Counted from the first letter of the stretch, positions 1-6,603 are shown. The stretch is 12,768 nt of DNA from Oscillospiraceae bacterium (GCA_022511485.1 JAFLUJ010000056.1:1-12768), one strand, 5' to 3'. Notes: a model not told the origin generated them from the letters alone. Translations and numbers: made by a program.

Positions 1-925
1 ATCTTTTGATAGTTCTTATGATCTTGTTCTGCATCATCTTGAAAAATCCCTTCACCGCAGAAGTGACGATGAATTTCATATATTTTGTATGATACAGATG
101 AGTTTCCACCACCTGATGATCTCCCATAAATATCAGAAAATCTATCAGACCGGGACATCTTACCTCACAGCCCTCGCTTTCGAGGAACTTCTGAAGCTCG
201 TTATTGCCCAGCGGTGAATACTTTATAAAGATCTCCCCGACTATTCCCACCTTTATCTTATCCGGATCGGGAGTATAAGGGATCTTTTCAAAATCCTTAA
301 GTATCTCCGCCGAGATCCTGTCAAAGGCAGTAAAACTGAATTTTATCTCAACAAGGCGGTCGATCCACTTGCTGATCAGCCTGTCGCAGTCGCCCTTATT
401 GTTTTCATAGGGACGGACCTGATTTGCCAGAAGCATAAGCAGGTCTGCATAACAGATGCCTACGATAAACTGTGCAAGCATACTTGCGGTGAAGTGGAAT
501 CCGGGATTTTTCTCCAGACCTGCAAGGTTCAGGGAGATGACCGGAACCTGCTCCATACCACAGCGTTTGAGAGCCTTGCGGATAAGGTGTATGTAATTTG
601 AGGCGCGGCAGCCGCCTCCTGTCTGGATCATCATCAGTGCAGTCTTATTGACATCGTACTCCCCTGATTTCAGGGCGTCCATAAACTGACCTATACACAG
701 CAGCGCCGGATAACAGGTGTCATTATGTACGTTTTCCAGACCCTCGTCAATTATTTTTCTGCCAATACTTGTAAGAAGCTTTACCTTATAACCGTGGTTA
801 TTGAAAATTCTTTCCAGCATGGTGAAGTGAATCGGGAGCATATTAGGGATAAGTATTGTGTACTCCCTGCGCATTTCCTCCGTAAAAAGCAAACGCCCCT
901 GCTCGTTATATATCAGTTCAGCCAT
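1..925 (-). CDS. 2-hydroxyacyl-CoA dehydratase family protein (activase-related), C-terminus cut by window edge
   Basis: The reading frame is open from ATG at 925 to the left edge, giving about 308 residues with the C-terminus missing. The protein begins MAELIYNEQG and carries NDTCYP (residues 68-73) and TGGGCRASNY (102-111). These cysteine motifs are characteristic of 2-hydroxyacyl-CoA dehydratase subunits and of the C-terminal part of large activase-related proteins, where cysteines ligate a [4Fe-4S] cluster (family knowledge). Further in, VGIVGEIFIKYSPLGNNELQ resembles the second half of the same fold. Such proteins belong to radical dehydration of 2-hydroxyacyl-CoA in anaerobes, but many homologues have no known substrate, so the exact reaction is not assigned. 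A GAGGAG lies 13 bases before the ATG, which is long for a Shine-Dalgarno. An excellent promoter precedes it, so this is the first gene of its transcript; any activase partner must lie to the left, outside the window. Confidence 0.85.
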   Translation of the reverse strand, partial: MAELIYNEQGRLLFTEEMRREYTILIPNMLPIHFTMLERIFNNHGYKVKLLTSIGRKIIDEGLENVHNDTCYPALLCIGQFMDALKSGEYDVNKTALMMIQTGGGCRASNYIHLIRKALKRCGMEQVPVISLNLAGLEKNPGFHFTASMLAQFIVGICYADLLMLLANQVRPYENNKGDCDRLISKWIDRLVEIKFSFTAFDRISAEILKDFEKIPYTPDPDKIKVGIVGEIFIKYSPLGNNELQKFLESEGCEVRCPGLIDFLIFMGDHQVVETHLYHTKYMKFIVTSAVKGFFKMMQNKIIRTIKR

Positions 926-961
926 AAATAAAGTTAAGCTCCTCTATGTATTTCTGAATAT

Positions 962-990
962 ATTATATCATATAAAAAAAATAATTTCAA
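962..990 (-). promoter_or_regulatory. sigma-A promoter of the dehydratase-family gene
   Basis: Read on the minus strand, the -35 is TTGAAA (985-990), the spacer is 17 bases, and the -10 is TATAAT (962-967). TGa directly before the -10 makes it an extended -10. It lies about 37 bases upstream of the ATG at 925. Confidence 0.85.
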
Positions 991-1344
991 GTGTTTTTTC
1001 AAAACTTATGTCTTTATATTCAATATCGGCATAATGACGGAAAAGTTTAGAGATTTTACATAAAATTAACATTTCGCCTAACAAAAGTTAAAACGGACAC
1101 CTGACGATGTCCGCTTTTCTTTAAAAATATTTTAAGAGAGAGTTGGGGGGTCTGTTTACTTATTTAATGCTTGATTATATTATATACTGCGAACACAAGA
1201 TTTTCAATTAATAAATTTCAGATGTTTTCATATAAAAATTAGATATTGCTCGTACAGAATAGTCGTTTTGACACAAAATCATACTTATTTTTTGTTAAGT
1301 GTGCCAAAGCTATATCAGCAAATCCTATATGAATATGCAGAAAC
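991..1344. other. Intergenic stretch without a gene
   Basis: AT-rich spacer between two minus-strand genes. It holds the hairpin described at 1094-1113 and, nearer the LUD gene's stop codon, a weaker imperfect inverted repeat (TTTGACACA near 1268 against TGTGCCAAA near 1300). I see no open reading frame with a plausible ribosome binding site and no RNA gene. Confidence 0.6.
1094..1113 (-). terminator. Probable intrinsic terminator
   Basis: CGGACA (1094-1099) pairs with TGTCCG (1108-1113) across an 8-base loop. On the minus strand the stem is followed by TTTTAACTTTTGTT and preceded by an A/G-rich run. It would end the transcript of the LUD gene, though about 230 bases after its stop codon. 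On the plus strand it is followed by CTTTTCTTT, so it may act both ways. Confidence 0.6.
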
Positions 1345-2013
1345 TTAAAATCCGAGCTCTTCATTGACAAGAATTACCTTTATTCTGTCCTTGATACGCT
1401 GCTGTGCGGTCACAACATAGGAACAGCAGATACGACTGTCGCTTTTGCAGCCGTCTGTGATCCCGCCATTGCCGGAAGCCAATGCCATACATTCTCCCTT
1501 GCTTTTGCAGTAGGTCTCACAACCAAGTCTGGCAGTATTCATAGGCGCAGCAAAACGCTTTACCCGAAGCACCGCATTATCAAGGGTCTTAACGACCTTG
1601 TTCCGTCCCGCGACAACGATGACCGACTTTGGACCGAAGCATATTGCTGCGACCCGGTTGCTGTTTCCGTCCACATTGTAAAGCTCTCCGTTTTCAGTGA
1701 CAGCATTTGAGCTTGTGAGATATGTATCCGCCGAAAAAGCGGCTCTGTAAATTGCTTCTGCCTCCTCAGGGGATTTTCCCGCTCTGTCGAGGAAATTGTA
1801 CTTTCCGGAGCGAAGAAACTCCATCGCCCCTATCTCCGCAAGGGAGACCGATCCGCCGCAGGAAACTGTTTCGCCGTCTGTAAGAAGACTTTTTATGATG
1901 TCCAGCGCCTCTGCCTTTGTCTCTGCGATAAAGGGTTTCATATTATTTGCGGAAAGATTTTCAGCAGTCCGCTCAAGGATCTTACGGTAAACCGATTCTT
2001 TAAATTCTGACAT
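1345..2013 (-). CDS. LUD-domain protein (lactate utilization protein family)
   Basis: The 222-residue protein matches the pattern of standalone LUD-domain (DUF162, LutB/LutC-related) proteins of Clostridia. It has a helical N-terminus, the glycine-rich SCGGSVSLAEIG (51-62), LTSSNAVTENGELYNVDGN (99-117) and VIVVAGRNKVV (131-141). It ends with a cysteine cluster (C165, C169, C175, C189, C196, C197) in the RLGCETYCKSKGEC and SRICC region. In relatives I know, this tail is a compact CxxxxGxCxxCxSxxRIC arrangement suited to an iron-sulfur cluster; here a roughly dozen-residue Ala/Gly-rich insert separates its two halves. LutABC family members take part in lactate oxidation, but solitary LUD proteins have no proven reaction. 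The ATG start has a strong GGAGG about 9 bases upstream. It appears monocistronic. Confidence 0.88.
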   Translation of the reverse strand: MSEFKESVYRKILERTAENLSANNMKPFIAETKAEALDIIKSLLTDGETVSCGGSVSLAEIGAMEFLRSGKYNFLDRAGKSPEEAEAIYRAAFSADTYLTSSNAVTENGELYNVDGNSNRVAAICFGPKSVIVVAGRNKVVKTLDNAVLRVKRFAAPMNTARLGCETYCKSKGECMALASGNGGITDGCKSDSRICCSYVVTAQQRIKDRIKVILVNEELGF

Positions 2014-2077
2014 AATAATACCTCCTAAAAAGCCGATAAGTATGTATGACTTGTGACGTCATTTTTAATTTTTAATT

Positions 2078-2086
2078 ATTATATCA
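2078..2086 (-). promoter_or_regulatory. Extended -10 promoter of the LUD gene
   Basis: On the minus strand TGATATAAT (2086 down to 2078) is a perfect extended -10. The hexamer 17 bases further upstream reads TTTATT, a poor -35, so recognition would rest on the extended -10. The start codon is about 65 bases downstream. Confidence 0.6.
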
Positions 2087-2166
2087 TATATTATTTAAAA
2101 AATAAATCCTCTTTATAACTTTTTGTATGAATAACTAAATAAATGATTAAAATTTTGTGAAGTCCT

Positions 2167-2172
2167 TATAAT
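2167..2172 (+). promoter_or_regulatory. Possible -10 box facing the ATPase gene
   Basis: A perfect TATAAT sits on the plus strand at the left foot of the first hairpin module. The expected -35 position reads TGATTA, a poor match. If used, the start site would be near 2179, and the transcript would begin at hairpin 1 and carry all six hairpins as a leader of roughly 290 bases before the ATPase gene. Confidence 0.3.
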
Positions 2173-2266
2173 ACTGTTCCCAAGTCAAATGATTGCAAAG
2201 TCAATTATTTGACTTGCCGCCTTAACAGGCGGCTGCCAAAACCTATGGTTTTGGCAGGAAAGTATT
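2170..2266. repeat. Hairpin module A: closing stem around three abutting hairpins
   Basis: Closing stem: AATACT (2170-2175) with AGTATT (2261-2266), continued by TTC (2177-2179) with GAA (2258-2260), with G2176 bulged. It encloses three hairpins with no base between them. H1, 2181-2216, has 15-base arms with one G.T wobble and the loop CAAAGT. H2, 2217-2232, pairs CCGCCT with AGGCGG around TAAC. H3, 2233-2257, has perfect 11-base arms CTGCCAAAACC and GGTTTTGGCAG around TAT. The layout is a four-way junction, but none of the tRNA landmark sequences is present. Confidence 0.85.
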
Positions 2267-2271
2267 GAACG

Positions 2272-2363
2272 ACTTCCTTGGCGGCTGCGCCGCCCGCCGT
2301 ATACATTGTATACGGCGAATCAAAACATTGACTTTGTCAATGTTTTGGTATAAAAAAGGAAGT
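2272..2363. repeat. Hairpin module B: second closing stem around three hairpins
   Basis: Closing stem: ACTTCCTT (2272-2279) with AAGGAAGT (2356-2363), 8 perfect pairs. Inside are H4, 2280-2294, GGCGGC and GCCGCC around TGC; H5, 2295-2317, perfect 11-base arms CGCCGTATACA and TGTATACGGCG around one T; and H6, 2321-2347, perfect 12-base arms CAAAACATTGAC and GTCAATGTTTTG around TTT. H4 and H5 abut; three bases separate H5 from H6. It lies five bases after module A and has the same architecture with different sequence. Confidence 0.85.
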
Positions 2364-2381
2364 TTGCATCATCGCTAAATT

Positions 2382-2454
2382 ATGATTTACCTGACAACCA
2401 CGCCGCCCTGCCGTCACAAAAGCAGGAAAATTTCATACTATGAAGTAAAATCAT
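2382..2454. repeat. Smaller nested inverted repeat before the ATPase start
   Basis: ATGATTTAC (2382-2390) can pair with GTAAAATCAT (2445-2454) with one bulged A. It encloses the hairpin CCTGC (2407-2411) with GCAGG (2422-2426). It ends six bases before the Shine-Dalgarno GGAG (2461-2464) of the next gene. It is much weaker than modules A and B and could be chance in AT-rich DNA. Confidence 0.35.
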
Positions 2455-2472
2455 TTATATGGAGCTGATGAA

Positions 2473-3531
2473 ATGAATTGTCTCACCTGTTTTCTCGGCG
2501 GAAGCTCGCCTACAGGCTTCCGCACACATTTTGACGAAATGATAAACGACACCCGCTATTATACCTACATAATAAAAGGCGGACCCGGAACGGGAAAATC
2601 CTCTCTTATGAAGCGCCTTGCAGAGGCGTTTCCGGACGAGGACAAAGAAATCTACCACTGTTCAAGCGACCCCGATTCTCTGGACGCAGTAGTCTTTCTG
2701 AAACACAAGGTCATATTTGTCGACGGAACTGCTCCCCATTGCTTTGACCCCGAGTATCCGGGAGCAGTGCAGCAGATACTGAATCTGGGAGAGTTCTGGG
2801 ACGCGCGCCGTCTGAAAAAGAACAAAGAGGGAGTTATGTCAACAACTGCGGATTACCTCCAGCATCACGCACGCTGCCGCCGATATATAACCGCACTTTC
2901 TGAAGTAACGGGAGATACGGCTCAGATAGGACGAAGCGCTCTCAGCGAGGAAAAGCTGGACGGCTTTGTAAACCGTCTTGCCAAGAAGATACTGCCCAGA
3001 AGATCCTCCGCTGAGGAGGGAAAGCTGCAATACCGTCAGCTTTCGGCAATAACCCCCCGGGGATACCACACCTATATTCCCGAAGGCTATACCGCATATC
3101 TTCTCAGCGACAGGCTCTATGCCGGCTCGGAAAGATTCCTGCGCAGGCTTGCGGACATCGCCTGCAAAAAGGGATACACCGTCAGCGTCAGCGTGTGCAC
3201 GCTGCATAATACGGAAAAATTTGAGCATATCCTTATCCCGGAGCTGAAGCTTGCATTTTTAACATCGAATCCGATAAACGAGCTTACACTTCCGGAAAAG
3301 CAGATCATAAATTTCCGTCGTTTTTATGATAAAAAGACCGTTTCCGCCAAAAAGCTGAGGATACGCTTCAACGAAGCCGCAGCAAAAAATCTTCTTGATG
3401 AAGCAGTTTCTTCTCTTGTAAATGCAAAATCAGAGCACGATAAGCTTGAACAGTATTTTATCGACGCAGTTGATTTTGACGGCGTAAACCGTCTATGCTA
3501 CAGCCTTATCTCACAGATCAAGGCGGAATGA
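2473..3531 (+). CDS. PRK06851-like P-loop ATPase with a degenerate second P-loop
   Basis: A 352-residue cytoplasmic protein. A textbook Walker A, GGPGTGKS (36-43), follows the strand YTYIIK; HCSSDPDSLD (62-71) and KVIFVDGTAPH (79-89, Walker B-like) follow. This matches a Firmicutes family of about 360 residues made of two repeated P-loop halves (PRK06851-type), whose role is unknown. In the second half SAITPRGYHTYIP (191-203) resembles the usual inter-domain sequence, but the expected second Walker A is LLSDRLYAGSERF (210-222). It aligns residue for residue with the first P-loop (IIKGGPGTGKSSL) yet lacks the glycines and the lysine. So only the N-terminal site should bind ATP. The ATG start has GGAG 8 bases upstream. 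It is the sole gene of its unit, behind the hairpin modules. The family assignment is from memory of sequence pattern. Confidence 0.82.
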   Translation: MNCLTCFLGGSSPTGFRTHFDEMINDTRYYTYIIKGGPGTGKSSLMKRLAEAFPDEDKEIYHCSSDPDSLDAVVFLKHKVIFVDGTAPHCFDPEYPGAVQQILNLGEFWDARRLKKNKEGVMSTTADYLQHHARCRRYITALSEVTGDTAQIGRSALSEEKLDGFVNRLAKKILPRRSSAEEGKLQYRQLSAITPRGYHTYIPEGYTAYLLSDRLYAGSERFLRRLADIACKKGYTVSVSVCTLHNTEKFEHILIPELKLAFLTSNPINELTLPEKQIINFRRFYDKKTVSAKKLRIRFNEAAAKNLLDEAVSSLVNAKSEHDKLEQYFIDAVDFDGVNRLCYSLISQIKAE

Positions 3532-3540
3532 AATAAATAT

Positions 3541-3571
3541 GGCTGCCCGCCATTAAACCGGTGCGGCAGCC
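3541..3571 (+). terminator. Terminator-like hairpin after the ATPase gene
   Basis: GGCTGCC (3541-3547) pairs with GGCAGCC (3565-3571), extended by GC/GC past one bulged C. The following sequence, AATTAATTT, is only a weak T-tract. It lies nine bases after the ATPase stop codon. Confidence 0.6.
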
Positions 3572-3592
3572 AATTAATTTACATTCTCATAG

Positions 3593-3631
3593 AAGAACCG
3601 CCCCCTATGCAGACTCGGGGACGGCTTTCTA
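3593..3631 (-). terminator. Hairpin just downstream of the tRNA gene
   Basis: AGAA, CCG and CCCC on the left pair with GGGG, CGG and TTCT on the right, with small interruptions, around a loop of about 12 bases. It starts two to three bases past the tRNA 3' end on the minus strand and is the only strong stem there. It lacks a T-run, so it may be a weak terminator or a processing signal. Confidence 0.4.
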
Positions 3632-3633
3632 AA

Positions 3634-3709
3634 TGGAGCTATCTATCGGATTTGAACCGACGACCTCATCCTTACCAAGGATGTGCTCTACCACCTGAGC
3701 TAAGATAGC
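3634..3709 (-). tRNA. tRNA-Thr (anticodon GGT), CCA encoded
   Basis: Read on the minus strand, 76 bases fold as a standard cloverleaf. The acceptor stem is GCTATCT with AGATAGC, the D arm contains TAGCTCAGGTGGTAGAGC, and the anticodon stem CATCC/GGATG encloses the loop TTGGTAA with anticodon GGT, decoding ACC threonine codons. The T arm contains GGTTCAAATCC. The discriminator base is T and the CCA end is encoded in the DNA. Confidence 0.95.
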
Positions 3710-3729
3710 GCGCTCTTCACGCATTGTTT

Positions 3730-3758
3730 ATTATATCCCTTTTCATATGTTTTGTCAA
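3730..3758 (-). promoter_or_regulatory. Consensus promoter of the tRNA-Thr gene
   Basis: Minus-strand TTGACA (3753-3758), a 17-base spacer and TATAAT (3730-3735): both hexamers are perfect. Transcription would start near 3723, about 14 bases before the mature 5' end. Confidence 0.88.
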
Positions 3759-3817
3759 GTGATTTTTATAATTTTTTTTGGAACTGAATAAAAATATGGA
3801 ATTTACACCATAATTCA

Positions 3818-3827
3818 GGTGAAAAAT
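3818..3827 (+). promoter_or_regulatory. Possible sigma-F type -10 upstream of spoIIR
   Basis: GGTGAAAAAT resembles the GG-purine-A-rich -10 element of forespore sigma-F promoters, which drive spoIIR in Bacillus and Clostridia (family knowledge). It is about 30 bases before the start codon, a sensible place. I cannot find a convincing -35 at the usual distance, so this is only suggestive. Confidence 0.25.
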
Positions 3828-3857
3828 CTGTACATATTATGAAATGGAAGTGCTATC

Positions 3858-4490
3858 ATGAAAGATAAGATCATGAAAAAACAAGCGGAACTTGCGCTGC
3901 TCCTTGGAATGGCAGCATCAGTATTCTGCGCGGGATTCTGCGGATTTGCAGAGGACTACAGCGATATTACAGATACGGTTTTCCGTCTGCATATCCTCGC
4001 TAATTCGGACAGCGAAGCCGACCAGCAGCTAAAGCTTAAGGTCCGGGACGCCGTCCTCGAAAACTGCTCATACATTTTTGAGGATACCGGCTCTGCCGGG
4101 GAAGCCGCCGCAGCCGCAGAGAAACACATGGAGGAGATACAAAGTATCGCCGAACAGGTCATCTCCGAAAACGGAGCGGACTATCCTGTCAGATGCCGGA
4201 TCACCGAAATGGAGTTCGACAAACGGGTCTACGACAGCATAACAATGCCTGCCGGAAATTACTTAGCTCTCAGGATAACCATAGGAAATGCGGAGGGAAA
4301 AAACTGGTGGTGCGTTATGTTTCCGCCTCTTTGCCTTCCCGCCGTCACAAATACGGACGAGTTTTTAGAGGAGCTGGACGGCGTTTTTACTGAGGAGGAG
4401 CTTGATATGCTCAGGAATCCGGAAAATTACGAGTGCAGATTCTATTTTCTGGAACTATATGAAAAAATAAGGAATAAAATTTGTGCATAA
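3858..4490 (+). CDS. spoIIR: Stage II sporulation protein R (SpoIIR)
   Basis: A 210-residue protein carrying the two SpoIIR hallmarks, FRLHILANSDS (42-52) followed by LKLKVRDAVL (58-67), and RITIGNAEGKNWWCVMFPPL (139-158). A hydrophobic stretch at residues 11-30 serves as a signal or anchor segment. SpoIIR is made in the forespore under sigma-F and exported to the intermembrane space, where it triggers the protease SpoIIGA to cleave pro-sigma-E in the mother cell (family knowledge). The length is typical. The chosen ATG has GGAAG 7 bases upstream; an in-frame ATG five codons later is possible but has no better site. The gene stands alone between the tRNA-Thr promoter on the other strand and the DivIVA-like unit, as spoIIR often does. 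No clear terminator follows. Confidence 0.95.
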   Translation: MKDKIMKKQAELALLLGMAASVFCAGFCGFAEDYSDITDTVFRLHILANSDSEADQQLKLKVRDAVLENCSYIFEDTGSAGEAAAAAEKHMEEIQSIAEQVISENGADYPVRCRITEMEFDKRVYDSITMPAGNYLALRITIGNAEGKNWWCVMFPPLCLPAVTNTDEFLEELDGVFTEEELDMLRNPENYECRFYFLELYEKIRNKICA

Positions 4491-4610
4491 AGTACACTTA
4501 TGTAAACAAAATCCCCCAAACAACCGTTAAATATTACGTGTTTTAATAAAATTATTATAATTAACTAAAAAATAAGTTGTTTTTTTGTGTACTAATTTTT
4601 TTAAATCTAC

Positions 4611-4639
4611 TTGTGAAATCCTTAAAAATATGGTATAAT
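4611..4639 (+). promoter_or_regulatory. Promoter of the DivIVA-like/fumarase beta operon
   Basis: TTGTGA (4611-4616), a 17-base spacer and TATAAT (4634-4639), with TGG directly before it giving an extended -10. The leader is about 118 bases and contains a small possible stem, CCGTTT (4672-4677) with AAACGG (4696-4701). Confidence 0.8.
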
Positions 4640-4763
4640 TTTTTTGTATTCGGATATATGGGATCTTTATACCGTTTTCAACCCCAAAGCTGCGGAAACG
4701 GAACAGATACAAATCCAGATCCTGCACCGAAAACCAACTATCTGATATTTGGAGGTATTCACA

Positions 4764-5831
4764 ATGGATGGAACCGGATTTCTCAAAACAGTAAGAGTGG
4801 GCGGATTCGATAAGAAGGACGTTCTGGCTTATGTTGACGACCTGAACAGCAAGATCTATGCACTTCAGGCGGAGCTTGATGAAAAAGTCGCACTTCTGGA
4901 AGATGCAGGAGGAGGCGGAGGCGCCGGTGTCGACACAAGCAAATATGAGGAGCTTCTTGCTGCCGATAAGGCTAAGATAACCGAGCTTCAGACAAACAAT
5001 GATTCCCTCAAGAATCAGATGAAATCCTTAGAAGACGATATAGCCGAAAAGGATAAGGAAATAGAAGCGCTGAAAGCACAGAACGCAGAGCTTGAAGACC
5101 AGCTCCAGGAAGCTAAGAACAAGGCTGCAACATCTACAGGCGAAAGCAGCGCAATGGATCTCAGCAATGTATTTATCGAGGCTCAGAAAACTGCCAACAC
5201 CATCGTTATGCAGGCTAAGGAAAATGCTCGTAAAATGGACGAGGATGCCAAGAAGCTTGCTAATCAGGTGGTTGACGACGCTAACGGCAAGGCATCCACT
5301 ATCGTTAAGAGCGCTGACGAAAAAGCTTCAAGGATACTTTCAGACGCAGAGGACAAGAGCTCCGAGATGCGTGCTGCCGCAGACAAGATCAAGAAGGAAG
5401 TTACAGAGGAGATCGCAGAGATCGACGAGAACGTTATCAAGCTCAAGGAAGTTCTGGAGATGTTCTCCAGCGAGAGCCTTGCGCGTCTTAACGATGCAAA
5501 GAGCCAGCTTGACAATGTTCAGAGCTCAATAAAGGGTATCCGTATTTCCTCCAAGCCCGCACCTGCGGCTAAACCTGCTCCCGCACCTACTCCTGCTCCA
5601 GCTCCCGCAGCACCTCAGCCGGCAGCTGCTCCTAAGGCAGAAGCAGCACCCACAGCTGCACCACAGGCACAGCCTGCACCTCAGCCTCAACCACAGCCAC
5701 AGGCCGTTCCTAAGCCCGCTAAGCCAGCATTTGCCGGATTTGATATGAGCGAGCTTGAAAGCCTTACAAAGGCTGCCGAGGCAGAAGCTAACGCAGAAGC
5801 AGATTTTGACTTAGGCGGAATAAATCTTTAA
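4764..5831 (+). CDS. DivIVA-like coiled-coil protein
   Basis: The start is ATG 4764, with GGAGG (4751-4755) 8 bases upstream; the in-frame TTG at 4749 overlaps that Shine-Dalgarno and is unlikely. The 355-residue protein opens with FLKTVRVGGFDKKDVLAYVDD (6-26, a slightly shortened DivIVA-type N-terminal motif whose Phe and Arg insert in membrane in known homologues). A Gly-rich hinge (49-55), a long heptad-rich coiled coil (58-120) and a second helical part (131-258) with IEAQKTANTIVMQAKENARK follow. Next is a Pro/Ala/Gln-rich linker (264-320) and an acidic tail ending DFDLGGINL. This is the layout of DivIVA/GpsB-type scaffold proteins that mark cell poles or septa and organise division and wall growth (family knowledge). 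The linker is long and may be disordered. It is co-transcribed with the fumarase subunit 13 bases downstream. DivIVA itself versus a paralogue cannot be decided. Confidence 0.82.
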   Translation: MDGTGFLKTVRVGGFDKKDVLAYVDDLNSKIYALQAELDEKVALLEDAGGGGGAGVDTSKYEELLAADKAKITELQTNNDSLKNQMKSLEDDIAEKDKEIEALKAQNAELEDQLQEAKNKAATSTGESSAMDLSNVFIEAQKTANTIVMQAKENARKMDEDAKKLANQVVDDANGKASTIVKSADEKASRILSDAEDKSSEMRAAADKIKKEVTEEIAEIDENVIKLKEVLEMFSSESLARLNDAKSQLDNVQSSIKGIRISSKPAPAAKPAPAPTPAPAPAAPQPAAAPKAEAAPTAAPQAQPAPQPQPQPQAVPKPAKPAFAGFDMSELESLTKAAEAEANAEADFDLGGINL

Positions 5832-5844
5832 GGATATATGATCT

Positions 5845-6402
5845 ATGGCGGAAGTTTACGAGATCAATGTTACCGAACTGCGGGACTGCTGTGAAAAGCT
5901 TCGTGTCGGAGACAAGGTACTGTTGAGCGGATACATATATACTGCACGGGATGCGGCTCATAAACGGTTTGATGCACTCCTTGACAAGGGTGAGGAATTG
6001 CCCTTTGAAATAAAGGACAGCGTTATCTATTATGCCGGACCTACTCCTGCACCTGAGGGAAAACCAATAGGCTCATGCGGTCCTACGACCTCCGGAAGAA
6101 TGGACAAATTTGCTCCAAGACTGCTTGACACAGGGCTTTGCGGAATGATCGGCAAAGGAGAACGCAGTCAGGATGTACAGGATGCCGTTGTCCGTAATAA
6201 GGGAGTATACCTGTGTGCCATCGGAGGCGCAGGAGCTCTTGCGGCAAGCTGTATCAAAAGCTGTGAAGTGATCGCCTTTGAGGATCTTGGCTGCGAGTCG
6301 GTGAAAAAGCTCCTGCTTGAAAAATTTCCTGCTACCGTTGCCAATGACTGTCATGGCGGAGACATTTTCACCCTTGGCAGAGATCAGTACAAGGCGGTAT
6401 GA
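5845..6402 (+). CDS. Class I fumarate hydratase (Fe-S type), beta/C-terminal subunit
   Basis: The 185-residue protein has the signatures of the C-terminal domain of class I Fe-S hydro-lyases: LLSGYIYTARDAAHKR (26-41), YYAGPTPAPEGKPIGSCGPT (62-81) running into TSGRMD (82-87), and GGAGALAASC (127-136). In two-subunit enzymes this beta subunit joins an alpha subunit that carries the [4Fe-4S] cluster, interconverting fumarate and malate; relatives act on tartrate, so the substrate is inferred. About 185 residues is the usual beta length. No alpha subunit gene is in the window, and the gene sits directly behind the DivIVA-like gene instead. The start ATG has AAGGA about 10 bases upstream, overlapping the DivIVA stop region. 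An overlapping ATG at 5838 is out of frame. Confidence 0.9.
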   Translation: MAEVYEINVTELRDCCEKLRVGDKVLLSGYIYTARDAAHKRFDALLDKGEELPFEIKDSVIYYAGPTPAPEGKPIGSCGPTTSGRMDKFAPRLLDTGLCGMIGKGERSQDVQDAVVRNKGVYLCAIGGAGALAASCIKSCEVIAFEDLGCESVKKLLLEKFPATVANDCHGGDIFTLGRDQYKAV

Positions 6403-6603
6403 ACCGGGGATATTCAGGAGAACAATGCAGACAAAGAACGTCTCGGTCAGCAGTGTTTTCAGGAAAACGCCGCATTGAGTTTTTACCTTAAAGTTAGTGT
6501 CCGGCGCCAGTGTGTTTTCCGGGAATATAGGGATATATCGCAAAAAATTGACAGTGTGCAAGTTGATTTTAAACAATCAAACATTATCGCAAATGCAATT
6601 ATA
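6403..6603. other. Structured 3' spacer after the fumarase gene
   Basis: No substantial gene is seen. A 17-codon reading frame (6425-6478, MQTKNVSVSSVFRKTPH) begins 4 bases after AGGAG. Overlapping it, GGAAAACGCCG (6462-6472) can pair in two blocks with CGGC (6502-6505) and GTTTTCC (6514-6520). The region is richer in G and C than the following spacer. Confidence 0.4.

Noticed and set aside
725..931. Plus-strand reading frame of 68 codons
   Set aside because: It lies opposite the dehydratase-family gene, whose frame has family motifs; no ribosome site precedes it.
2170..2266. Module A as a tRNA or tRNA pseudogene because of its cloverleaf layout
   Set aside because: Arm lengths, the missing T-arm and D-arm sequences and a 9-pair bulged acceptor-like stem do not fit any tRNA.
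2170..2363. CRISPR array
   Set aside because: The palindromes differ from each other and there are no direct repeats with regular spacers.
4749..4763. TTG at 4749 as the start of the DivIVA-like protein
   Set aside because: It overlaps the GGAGG that correctly serves the ATG at 4764, and the extra residues are not part of the DivIVA motif.
6073..6576. Minus-strand frame of 167 codons across the fumarase 3' end
   Set aside because: It mostly mirrors the fumarase gene and has no recognisable protein features.
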